NCBI GenBank assembly: GCA_003157945.1
Contig: PMFY01000419.1
Span: 1-7,765 of the forward strand
Direction: 5' to 3'
Length of the DNA: 7,765 nucleotides
From: Acidimicrobiaceae bacterium
Lineage (GTDB): Bacteria; Actinomycetota; Acidimicrobiia; Acidimicrobiales; RAAP-2
How positions within the stretch are numbered: position 1 is the stretch's first letter; each line of letters starts with the position of its first letter. Made by a program: the position numbers and the translations under genes. This document shows positions 1 to 5,606 of the stretch, piece by piece. The notes beneath the pieces were generated by a model. The model was not told the DNA's origin. It searched no databases and worked only from the letters and a program-made list of their open reading frames with translations.

Positions 1-957
1 GATCCAGTCGTGGCTGATGCCGATGCCCTGGCAGTTCGGCGCCGTCGCCCCGCAGTCGTTGCGGAGGTTGTCGATGGTGGTGCCGGACTCGACCTGGCTG
101 GCCGGTGGCGCGGCGGGGGCGGTGGCGACTGCCGGACCGGGGGGCGCGGTGGCCGTGAGGTCGGCGGCCTGGGACGCCGGCACGGTGCCCGCCAGGACCT
201 GGAAGAACAGGAAGGCGTTGGTCGGGACCGACACGGCCTTGGAGGCGCCGAGTGCGGCATCGATGGCCGACACGCTGGTCAGCGTGGCGAACGTCGCCGG
301 GTCGGTGGTGGCGACCACCTGCACGTTCCACCACTCGGGCAGTCCGCCGTTGCGGGTGCCGACCACGTGGTCATGGGCCGGGATGGGCACGTTGTACAGG
401 CTCTCGGGCGACGGGCTCCCCGGCAGCGCGCCGGCGATGGCCGACAGGTCGATGGTCGGGGGATGGTCCACGCAGGTGGCGGTGGCCGTGCACTGGGTGG
501 GCGGTGCGCCGGCGAACAGCGGAACCGGGATGTACAGCGTGTCGCCGTGGGTGGTGTTGCCGATCGACGTCCCGTCGGGTGACGGTGCGGTCGGGTCGGC
601 CGAGGACGGGCCGCTGCCGACCTCACAACCGGTGGCGGCGTGGGACGGGACGGCGGTGTCGCAGTAGTAGTTCTCCGAGTAGAGGAGGTCCACGTTCGTG
701 CCGTTGTAGTAGCCGTAGGACTCGCCCACCTGACCGCAGGTCGGGGCGTCGTTGCCGCAGTTGTAGCGCAGCGGGTCGACGGTCGTGCCGGCGTTGCCGG
801 AGGGCACGACAGCGGACCGCGGTGCGGACGATGCCGGCGTGGCGGAAGCCGAGGCGCCCGCACCGGTGAGGCCACCCGCCAATGTCAGGAGGAGGACCAG
901 TGATCCGAGTAGCAATACCACCGCCCTCGGTTGTCGAATACGTGAATGGACAGTCAA
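1..957 (-). CDS. Exported Cys-containing protein of unknown function, C-terminus cut by window edge
   Basis: The frame is open from the left window edge back to position 957, so the first 319 residues are visible and the C-terminus is missing. I chose a TTG start at 957-955 because a strong Shine-Dalgarno stretch lies just upstream and because it gives a classical signal peptide: a basic n-region (HSRIRQPR), a hydrophobic core (about residues 13-32) and a likely signal peptidase site after ASASA near residue 39. A GTG at 966 would sit inside the Shine-Dalgarno sequence, and a GTG at 921 would lose the basic n-region. The mature part is rich in Ala, Pro, Thr and Ser, with Cys at 67, 74, 99, 111, 156, 162, 302 and 309. 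Cys 67/74 and Cys 302/309 sit in two similar motifs, NCGNDAPTC and DCGATAPNC. An aromatic segment (PEWWNVQVV, about 207-215) follows IPAHDHVVGTRN. The spacing of Cys suggests disulfides in an extracellular protein. I do not recognise the family; the reading frame and export are well supported, the function is not. Confidence 0.85.
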   Translation of the reverse strand, partial: MTVHSRIRQPRAVVLLLGSLVLLLTLAGGLTGAGASASATPASSAPRSAVVPSGNAGTTVDPLRYNCGNDAPTCGQVGESYGYYNGTNVDLLYSENYYCDTAVPSHAATGCEVGSGPSSADPTAPSPDGTSIGNTTHGDTLYIPVPLFAGAPPTQCTATATCVDHPPTIDLSAIAGALPGSPSPESLYNVPIPAHDHVVGTRNGGLPEWWNVQVVATTDPATFATLTSVSAIDAALGASKAVSVPTNAFLFFQVLAGTVPASQAADLTATAPPGPAVATAPAAPPASQVESGTTIDNLRNDCGATAPNCQGIGISHDWI

Positions 958-959
958 GT

Positions 960-973
960 GGATCACCCTTTCT
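960..973 (-). promoter_or_regulatory. Strong Shine-Dalgarno site that decides a TTG start
   Basis: On the minus strand this reads AGAAAGGGTGATCC. It resembles the complement of the 16S rRNA 3' end (AGAAAGGAGGTGATCC) with two bases missing. The AAAGG core ends 9 nt before the TTG at 957-955, which is normal spacing, whereas it directly abuts the GTG at 966-964. This supports the TTG as the start of the exported protein gene. Confidence 0.6.
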
Positions 974-1149
974 GAGCGGGCCCCGGAGGGCGAACCGCAT
1001 GATCACGGGAGGTACGACGCTCATACCCCCGGATGGTCCGACCGGTATTCACATGAAAGAGAAGGACACCGTCGATCCATTGAGTGTTCGGATCACCTCG
1101 CGGAGCGGATGATAGAAGTCTCGAACTCGCCGTTGACCAGGGTGGTCGG

Positions 1150-1161
1150 CGGTCCGGACCG
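1150..1161. repeat. 12-bp perfect palindrome CGGTCCGGACCG
   Basis: The sequence equals its own reverse complement over 12 bp and abuts and overlaps the first 14-bp repeat unit. Short GC palindromes occur by chance in such DNA, so only its position beside the triplicated repeat makes it worth noting. Confidence 0.4.
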
Positions 1162-1197
1162 GCACCGACGGACCGGCACCGACGGACCGGCACCGAC
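1156..1197. repeat. Three perfect tandem copies of a 14-bp repeat
   Basis: The unit GGACCGGCACCGAC occurs three times in direct succession, at 1156-1169, 1170-1183 and 1184-1197, with no mismatch. It lies 127-168 bp upstream of the membrane protein start codon, in non-coding DNA. The first copy overlaps a 12-bp perfect palindrome, CGGTCCGGACCG, at 1150-1161. The unit is not a multiple of three, which fits a non-coding location. It could be a multi-copy protein-binding site or a slippage-generated microsatellite. Confidence 0.85.
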
Positions 1198-1323
1198 GGG
1201 CAGCGGGGTGTCGACCGGGGCGGACGGTGTCGTCGTGGCGGACCGGACGGTGCATCCACCCGGGCCGCCGCACCGAAGCACCTGCGGGGGCCGACGCGGT
1301 CCCCGGACGGCGAGGAGGCTGCG

Positions 1324-2313
1324 ATGACGACCATCGGCACGCTCGACCGGTTGCCCGCGAGTGTTGGTGGGACGACCGTCGACCAGGGGGAGCGGGCGGC
1401 ACCGCCGGCGATCGGCCGGCGACCGACGCGACGGTTCCTCCAGGTGGCACTCGGCCTCCTGTGGCTCCTCGACGGCCTGCTGCAGCTGCAGCCGTTCATG
1501 TTCTCCGGGCGCTTCGCCCGGCAGGTGATCGCGCCGGTGGCGTCGGGGCAGCCGGAATGGGTGGCGTGGCCGGTACGGCACGCCGCCTCGGTGATCGGCG
1601 CGCACCCCGTGCCGATCAACCTGGCCTTCGCCCTGGTGCAGCTCGGACTCGGTGCGGCGTTCCTGTCCCGACGGACGGTGCGACCCGCGGTGGTGGGCTC
1701 GGTGGTGTGGGCGGCGTCGGTGTGGTTCCTCGGTGAGGGGCTGGGCGGGCTGGCCGGCGGTACCGCGTCGCTGCTCACCGGGGCGCCGGGCGCCGTCGTC
1801 CTCTACGCCGTCCTGGCGCTGGCCGCCTGGCCCGGATCGGACGAGGCCGGTGGGCGCGATCGGGGGGTCGCGTCGTGGTTCCCCGTGGCCTGGGCCGTCA
1901 TCTGGCTCGATCTGGCCCTGGTGGCCGTGCTGCCGGCCAACCGGTCCACCGGAGCGGTCCGGGACCAGGTGGAGGCGACCGCCGGACAGGTCCCCGGGTG
2001 GCTCGCGCACGTGGACCACGCGGTCGCCGGGGGAGTGGGGCACGTCGGGCCCTGGGCCCCGGTGGCCCTGGTGGTGGCTCCCGTCGCCATCGGACTGCTC
2101 GGCCTGGGTGGGACCCGCCCACGGCGCATCGCCGGTGGGGTGGGGATCGGGGTGGCCATTGCCGTTTGGGTCGTGGGCCAGGGACTCGGGCTCCTGGCCA
2201 GCGGCTCGGCCACCGACCCCAACGCGGGCCCGCTGCTGGCCCTCTGCGGCGTCGCCCTCCTGGGTGTCGTCACCCCGGCGTCGCCCCCGGCGACTCCGGC
2301 CGGACCGGACTGA
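1324..2313 (+). CDS. Polytopic membrane protein with internal duplication (GEGLGG type)
   Basis: This encodes 329 residues starting at an ATG preceded by GAGGAGG (1312-1318, 5 nt spacing), a near-ideal Shine-Dalgarno site that rules out longer in-frame extensions. A polar N-terminus of about 36 residues ends in RRPTRR and is followed by about eight hydrophobic helices near residues 38-57, 97-115, 121-138, 152-169, 184-203, 243-262, 268-290 and 302-316. Recognisable segments are WLLDGLLQLQPFMF (47-60) and WFLGEGLGGLAGGTAS (134-149). A related segment, WVVGQGLGLLASGSAT, recurs at 282-297 followed by DPNAGPLLAL, so the protein looks like two related halves. From memory this matches a family of uncharacterised actinobacterial integral membrane proteins carrying the same LQLQP and GEGLGG motifs; I know of no assigned substrate or reaction. 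It has no same-strand neighbour close by and converges on the copper monooxygenase gene. Confidence 0.93.
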   Translation: MTTIGTLDRLPASVGGTTVDQGERAAPPAIGRRPTRRFLQVALGLLWLLDGLLQLQPFMFSGRFARQVIAPVASGQPEWVAWPVRHAASVIGAHPVPINLAFALVQLGLGAAFLSRRTVRPAVVGSVVWAASVWFLGEGLGGLAGGTASLLTGAPGAVVLYAVLALAAWPGSDEAGGRDRGVASWFPVAWAVIWLDLALVAVLPANRSTGAVRDQVEATAGQVPGWLAHVDHAVAGGVGHVGPWAPVALVVAPVAIGLLGLGGTRPRRIAGGVGIGVAIAVWVVGQGLGLLASGSATDPNAGPLLALCGVALLGVVTPASPPATPAGPD

Positions 2314-2316
2314 GTG

Positions 2317-2360
2317 CCCCCGGTCCGGTCCGTCAGACCCCGGGCATCGGCGACCGGGGG
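2317..2360. terminator. Candidate bidirectional terminator stem between convergent genes
   Basis: CCCCCGGTC at 2317-2325 is perfectly complementary to GACCGGGGG at 2352-2360, giving a 9-bp GC stem with a 26-nt loop. It starts 4 bp after the stop codon of the membrane protein gene. There is no T-tract, which is common in high-GC actinobacteria. The position between two converging genes favours a terminator role, but the loop is long. Confidence 0.4.
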
Positions 2361-2369
2361 AGTCGGTCG

Positions 2370-2389
2370 GACCCGGCCTGGCCGGGGTC
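2370..2389. terminator. Second GC hairpin overlapping the copper monooxygenase stop codon
   Basis: GACCCGG and CCGGGGTC form an imperfect stem with one bulged G around a very short loop. It overlaps the last codon of the minus-strand gene (stop at 2390-2388). It may act together with the preceding stem as an end-of-gene structure for convergent transcription. Confidence 0.3.
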
Positions 2390-3686
2390 AGTCACCGGTC
2401 GTGGGGGTCGCGCCGACGGGGCGCTCGCCCGCCGGGTGCGTGCCGTACCCGTGGTGGGTCCCGATGGCGCTCCAGTCGACCGTGGCGTGGGGGTCGAGGG
2501 GCACGGTCTGGATGAGGCCGAGGCACATCTCGTCCGAGGACCCGTCCCCCCAGGTGACGAAGTGGGCGGGAGCCTTGCGCAGGGCCGGCAGCTCCGAGGC
2601 GAGGGTCGGATCGTAGGTGCAGGTGAACTGGACCTTGTCGCCCGGCTGGACCTTGACCCAGTGCTTGAGGTCGTACGACTTCTGGTAGTTGAAGTCGTAG
2701 TTGGGCACGTTCAGGATGGTCGTCGCCTGAGGGGTGCCGGGGTCGACCACCATGGTCATGCTCCGTCCGAGCAGGTGCATGTGGGCCGTGGTGCGCACGA
2801 TGTACCCGGGCTGGCGGATGTACTGGGTGCAGGTGACGGTGTCGCCCTCGGGCGGGCTGGCGATGTTTTCGCCGCAGAGGTCCTCGAGGATGTTCTGGAA
2901 GACCACGGCGCCGGCTCCGAAACGATCGGACAGGTACTGCAGGGAGGCGTCACGCGCGCACAACGGGTGGGCGGCCAGGTCGGCCGCCTCGGCCGCCGGG
3001 CACGGCATGTTGATCGGGGCGGGGTAGGGGGTGAGGGTCAGCGGCCGCAGGTGGGTGGACGCCGGGACGGTGTCGAGCCGCACGCCGACCTTCACGGGCT
3101 TGTCTCCCTGCAGGAGGTTGTAGTGCACCTGCATGATGACGAGGCTGTGGGCGGGCAGCGGGGTGCCCGTGGTGGTGGGCAGCACGTCCTCGCCGTGGCC
3201 GGGTGCCCAGGCGCTGAGCCACGGGGTGGCGGTGAGCGAGGCGAGGTTGGTGGCGGGCAGGGGCGACTCGCCGAAGCACGTCCAGCCCTTGCCGGACGTG
3301 TTGAGCGCCTTCACCTGCGCCGTCACCGAGGGAGGGACGAGGAAGGTGATCTCGTGGTGGACCTCGCGAGCGGCCGCCCCGGTGCCGGGCGAGAACTGGC
3401 TGGAGACGATGAACGAGTTCTGGTTGACGTGGGGATCGACGAGCGTGCAGTGGTAGTCGTCGGTGCCGCCCGAGGGGGCGTGCGGCGTGTACGGTGCCGG
3501 GGCGCTCATCGAGATGGTGCTGACATGGGCACCGTCGGCGGTGGCCGCGCCGGACGGCTGCGCCGGGACGGCGACGAGGGTCACGAGGAGCCCGGCGGAC
3601 AGCGCCACGGCGCCGGCGGCCGCCCGGTGGCGTCGCGTCCACGAGTGTCGGGACAGGGATCCGTGACGCCGTGCGCGCATACTCAT
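2388..3686 (-). CDS. Exported PHM/DBM-like copper type II monooxygenase
   Basis: This encodes 432 residues resembling the copper type II, ascorbate-dependent monooxygenases (peptidylglycine alpha-hydroxylating and dopamine beta-monooxygenases), which hydroxylate a C-H bond using O2 and two separate copper centres. A basic n-region and hydrophobic stretch (about 16-42) with a likely cleavage site near PSGAA (44-48) indicate export. The mature protein begins with the family signature DDYHC (76-80). Ligands for the first copper are H110 and H111 (VHHEITF) and H188 (MQVHYN). Ligands for the second are H302 and H304 (AHMHLLGR) and M387 (SSDEMCLG). All six are present, so the enzyme is probably active. 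A longer segment than in PHM, with C229, C243 and C271, separates the two sites. No lyase (PAL) domain follows. The substrate is unknown. Two starts are possible: the ATG at 3686 has only a 2-nt gap to GGGG, but a weak -10-like TAGAAC at 3698-3693 would suit a leaderless message. The ATG at 3680 has 8-nt Shine-Dalgarno spacing. The gene lies 89 bp downstream of the diguanylate cyclase gene on the same strand. Confidence 0.93.
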   Translation of the reverse strand: MSMRARRHGSLSRHSWTRRHRAAAGAVALSAGLLVTLVAVPAQPSGAATADGAHVSTISMSAPAPYTPHAPSGGTDDYHCTLVDPHVNQNSFIVSSQFSPGTGAAAREVHHEITFLVPPSVTAQVKALNTSGKGWTCFGESPLPATNLASLTATPWLSAWAPGHGEDVLPTTTGTPLPAHSLVIMQVHYNLLQGDKPVKVGVRLDTVPASTHLRPLTLTPYPAPINMPCPAAEAADLAAHPLCARDASLQYLSDRFGAGAVVFQNILEDLCGENIASPPEGDTVTCTQYIRQPGYIVRTTAHMHLLGRSMTMVVDPGTPQATTILNVPNYDFNYQKSYDLKHWVKVQPGDKVQFTCTYDPTLASELPALRKAPAHFVTWGDGSSDEMCLGLIQTVPLDPHATVDWSAIGTHHGYGTHPAGERPVGATPTTGD

Positions 3687-3744
3687 TGCCCCGTTCTAGC
3701 CGTTCCGGGGTGCCAGAGGGGGTGCAGGGGCGTCGCCGGGTCGG

Positions 3745-3760
3745 GGCCGGCCGGCCGGCC
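3745..3760. repeat. (GGCC)4 tandem palindrome between diguanylate cyclase and copper monooxygenase genes
   Basis: Four consecutive GGCC units form a 16-bp perfect palindrome inside an all-GC run from 3742 to 3763. It lies 15-31 nt past the stop codon of the diguanylate cyclase gene, where a terminator or attenuator hairpin would be expected, but there is no T-tract. It may uncouple the two minus-strand genes. It is also four adjacent GGCC sites, so a purely compositional origin is possible. Confidence 0.5.
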
Positions 3761-3775
3761 GGGTCCTTCCGCCGC

Positions 3776-5281
3776 TCAGTGGCGGCGCATGGAGCCGTCC
3801 GAGGCGATGGAGAATGCCTGGTCACGGCCGGTGCGCTTGGCCCGGAACATCGCCTCGTCGGCCCGCAGGAGCAGGGCGGACGCCTCTTCCACGGAACCGT
3901 GCGAGACGGCCACCCCGACGCTGCAGGTGAGGGTGAACGGCGCCTCGCCGATCGTCAGCGGCTCGCGCATCGCCTCCATGAGGCGGTGGGTGATCATCTC
4001 GGCCTCCTCCGTGTCGCACACCGCGGCCACCACGGTGAACTCGTCGCCGCCCCAGCGGGCCACCAGGTCGCCGGGACGCACCGCCTCCCGCAGGCGGTCG
4101 GCGGCGACGGTCAGGAGCTCGTCCCCCACGGCGTGGCCGAACCGGTCGTTGACCTGTTTGAACTCGTCGAGGTCGATGAAGAAGACCGCCACGTGGTGGC
4201 TCGTGTACTCGGCCCGGTTGAGCATCCGTCCGAGCCAGGAGTTGAGCGCGGCGCGGTTGCCGAGGCCGGTGAGGGGATCGCTGAGGGCCCGACTGGCCAA
4301 TTCCTGGCGGGTGGTGACCTCCTCGGTGACGTCCTGGACGAGCGAGATGATCGAGGAGGTGCCGCGTGTGAGGTCGGAGACCCGTGACGCCCAGAGCGAG
4401 ACCCAGACGATGTCGCCGGACATGGTGACGTACCGCTTCTCGAGGTGGGTGCGGTCGTGGGTGCCCTCGAGGAGCTCGTCGAAGGCCAGCTCGGATGCTT
4501 CGATGTCTTCGGGGAGGGTGAAGTCGATGAAGGAGCGACCGGGGAGGAGATGCGTCGGGATGCCGACCAGGCGGCCGAACGCATCGTTGGCTCGGGTGAT
4601 GGTCCGGTCGTGGTCGGACACCACGATGCCCACGGGCGCATGCTCGAAGATGGCCAGGAACTGGCGCAGAGTGTCGGCCTCGGCCGTTACCTCGGACAGC
4701 AGCGCGTCGACCTGCTCGTGCCGCCGCTGGGCCAGGCGGAGGTCGACCTGCCCCTGGAGCAGCACCCCGAGCGACCGGAGCGCGTCGACCTGGCCGGGCC
4801 GCAGCGAACGGGGCACGTAGTCGAGCACGCACAGCGTGCCGATGGCGTGCCCGCCGGACGACACCAGGGGGACGCCGGCGTAGAAGCGGATCCCGAGTGC
4901 ACCGGCCACCAGTGGATTGTCGGCGAAGCGGGGGTCGTCCAGGGTGTTCTCGACGATCAGGACCTCGCCGGGCCGCAGGATGGTGTGGGCGCAGAAGGCC
5001 TCGTCCCGCGAGGTCTCGGCGACCTCGAGCCCCAGCGCGGCCTTGAACCACTGCCGGTCGGCATCGACCAGGCTGACCAGGCCGGTCGGGGTCCCGGTGA
5101 TCCAGGTGGCGAGTCGGACGGCGTCGTCGAACGCCGCCTCCGGTGCGGAATCGAGCAGACCGGTGGCCCAGAGTTCGGCCAGGCGCTCCTGCTCGTCGTG
5201 GGGGAGGGGAGGGGGGTGGGGACGGACGCCCGCCGTCCCGTCCGGCTCCTCGGTCCCTGCGGACCTCCGTGGCTCACCCAT
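3776..5281 (-). CDS. Soluble GAF-PAS-GGDEF diguanylate cyclase
   Basis: This encodes 501 residues that would make cyclic di-GMP from two GTP. The order is a Pro-rich N-terminus (1-28), a GAF sensor domain (about 45-185, with FCAHTIL at 96-102 and YAGVPL at 134-139), and a helical linker (about 176-210). A PAS domain (about 205-320, with FEHAPVGIVV and DITE-like QDVTEE) and the cyclase domain (about 328-490) follow. The cyclase signature is intact: DPLTGLGNR (335-343), FFIDLDEFKQVND (367-379, with metal-binding D370), GHAVGDELL, and GGDEF at 411-415. An RxxD inhibitory site, RPGD (402-405), sits exactly five residues before GGDEF, so product feedback is expected. There is no signal peptide, membrane helix, EAL or HD-GYP domain, so this is a cytoplasmic sensor-cyclase. 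The GAF and PAS ligands cannot be read from sequence. The ATG at 5281 is preceded by GGAGGGAAGGA about 9 nt upstream. The gene is divergent from the G1 peptidase and may be read through into the copper monooxygenase gene. Confidence 0.95.
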   Translation of the reverse strand: MGEPRRSAGTEEPDGTAGVRPHPPPLPHDEQERLAELWATGLLDSAPEAAFDDAVRLATWITGTPTGLVSLVDADRQWFKAALGLEVAETSRDEAFCAHTILRPGEVLIVENTLDDPRFADNPLVAGALGIRFYAGVPLVSSGGHAIGTLCVLDYVPRSLRPGQVDALRSLGVLLQGQVDLRLAQRRHEQVDALLSEVTAEADTLRQFLAIFEHAPVGIVVSDHDRTITRANDAFGRLVGIPTHLLPGRSFIDFTLPEDIEASELAFDELLEGTHDRTHLEKRYVTMSGDIVWVSLWASRVSDLTRGTSSIISLVQDVTEEVTTRQELASRALSDPLTGLGNRAALNSWLGRMLNRAEYTSHHVAVFFIDLDEFKQVNDRFGHAVGDELLTVAADRLREAVRPGDLVARWGGDEFTVVAAVCDTEEAEMITHRLMEAMREPLTIGEAPFTLTCSVGVAVSHGSVEEASALLLRADEAMFRAKRTGRDQAFSIASDGSMRRH

Positions 5282-5429
5282 GGGAGCTCGTCCTTCCCTC
5301 CGACCGGGGGCGCCGTCGGGAGGACCCCGTCGCGTCGCCCGGACCCGGTCGGATCGTCCGGCATCGTTCCACCTGTCACCCCTCGTATCGGCGCGTGGCG
5401 GCGCCGGCTGAACCCTTCGAACGCGACAG

Positions 5430-5463
5430 CACGCAGCGTGGGAACTCGGTCACGCAGGGTGGG
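5430..5463. repeat. Pair of 13-bp direct repeats spaced 21 bp, possible operator
   Basis: CACGCAGCGTGGG at 5430-5442 and CACGCAGGGTGGG at 5451-5463 match at 12 of 13 positions and start exactly 21 bp apart, which is two helical turns. The first copy contains an odd palindrome, CACGC-A-GCGTG (5430-5440). Spacing on one DNA face fits cooperative binding of a regulator acting on either the peptidase gene (144 bp downstream) or the cyclase gene. The regulator is unknown. Confidence 0.5.
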
Positions 5464-5559
5464 TAAAGCGATGCCGGCGTTGCGGTTCGGGTGCCCGACA
5501 GTGAGTCATCGGCGCTTCCGTTGCCGGTGGCACGGGCCCGATGCGACGATCGGAGGGCA

Positions 5560-5575
5560 GGGCGGAACACCGCCC
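5560..5575 (+). other. Short hairpin in the leader of the G1 peptidase gene
   Basis: GGGCGG (5560-5565) and CCGCCC (5570-5575) form a 6-bp stem with an AACA loop, ending 31 nt before the ATG and 20 nt before the Shine-Dalgarno site. It could be a leader-stabilising structure, but a short GC stem like this can arise by chance. Confidence 0.3.
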
Positions 5576-5606
5576 ACGGGGCAGCGACACCGAACGGGGA
5601 GAGGGC

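Larger units (their letters stand above)
958..1323. other. Divergent intergenic region with repeats, no gene seen
   Basis: This spacer separates the minus-strand exported protein gene from the plus-strand membrane protein gene and must hold both promoters. The stretch at about 1040-1135 is less GC-rich than its surroundings, as expected for promoter DNA, but I found no convincing -35/-10 pair. The right part holds a 12-bp palindrome and a triplicated 14-bp repeat, listed separately. Open frames crossing it have no Shine-Dalgarno and an amino acid composition typical of chance frames in GC-rich DNA. Confidence 0.6.
5282..5606. other. Divergent intergenic region with repeats, no gene seen
   Basis: This 325-bp spacer lies between the start codons of the diguanylate cyclase (minus) and the G1 peptidase (plus). 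It holds a pair of 13-bp direct repeats and a short hairpin, listed separately. A 9-bp inverted repeat also links CCGGCATCG at 5358-5366 with CGATGCCGG at 5469-5477. I looked for cyclic di-GMP and cyclic di-AMP riboswitch motifs and found only fragments. No small gene with a credible start and Shine-Dalgarno site was seen. Confidence 0.55.

Noticed and set aside
76..109. Tat-type export motif for the exported proteins in the window
   Set aside because: Twin arginines occur in the copper monooxygenase N-terminus (R18-R19), but the following residues do not fit the S/T-R-R-x-F-L-K pattern, and the other signal peptides lack the pair. General secretion is the simpler reading.
10..667. Two overlapping plus-strand open frames at the left edge
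   Set aside because: The opposite strand gives a coherent protein with a signal peptide, aromatic residues and paired cysteines over the same bases, so these are shadows.
623..1450. Minus-strand open frames crossing the 958-1323 spacer
   Set aside because: They start without Shine-Dalgarno sites, overlap the exported protein gene out of frame and are dominated by Arg and Pro, so they are chance frames.
1875..4820. A 981-codon open frame on the plus strand
   Set aside because: It crosses the end of the membrane protein gene and runs antisense to the copper monooxygenase and diguanylate cyclase genes, whose motifs are intact. Its translation is low-complexity Gly/Arg-rich text without domains, a usual artefact of GC-rich third positions.
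5440..5467. ECF sigma-type promoter (GGGAAC near 5440, downstream GGTAAA)
   Set aside because: The upstream element looks right but the downstream element does not match a CGTC or GTT type -10, and GGGAAC overlaps the direct repeat. Support is too weak to list as a promoter.
5415..5520. Possible cyclic di-GMP or cyclic di-AMP riboswitch upstream of the G1 peptidase
   Set aside because: Fragments such as GGTCACGCA and CCCGACAG resemble pieces of those RNAs, but the other conserved blocks and the needed stems are missing. A covariance-model search of 5282-5606 with the GEMM and ydaO models would settle it.
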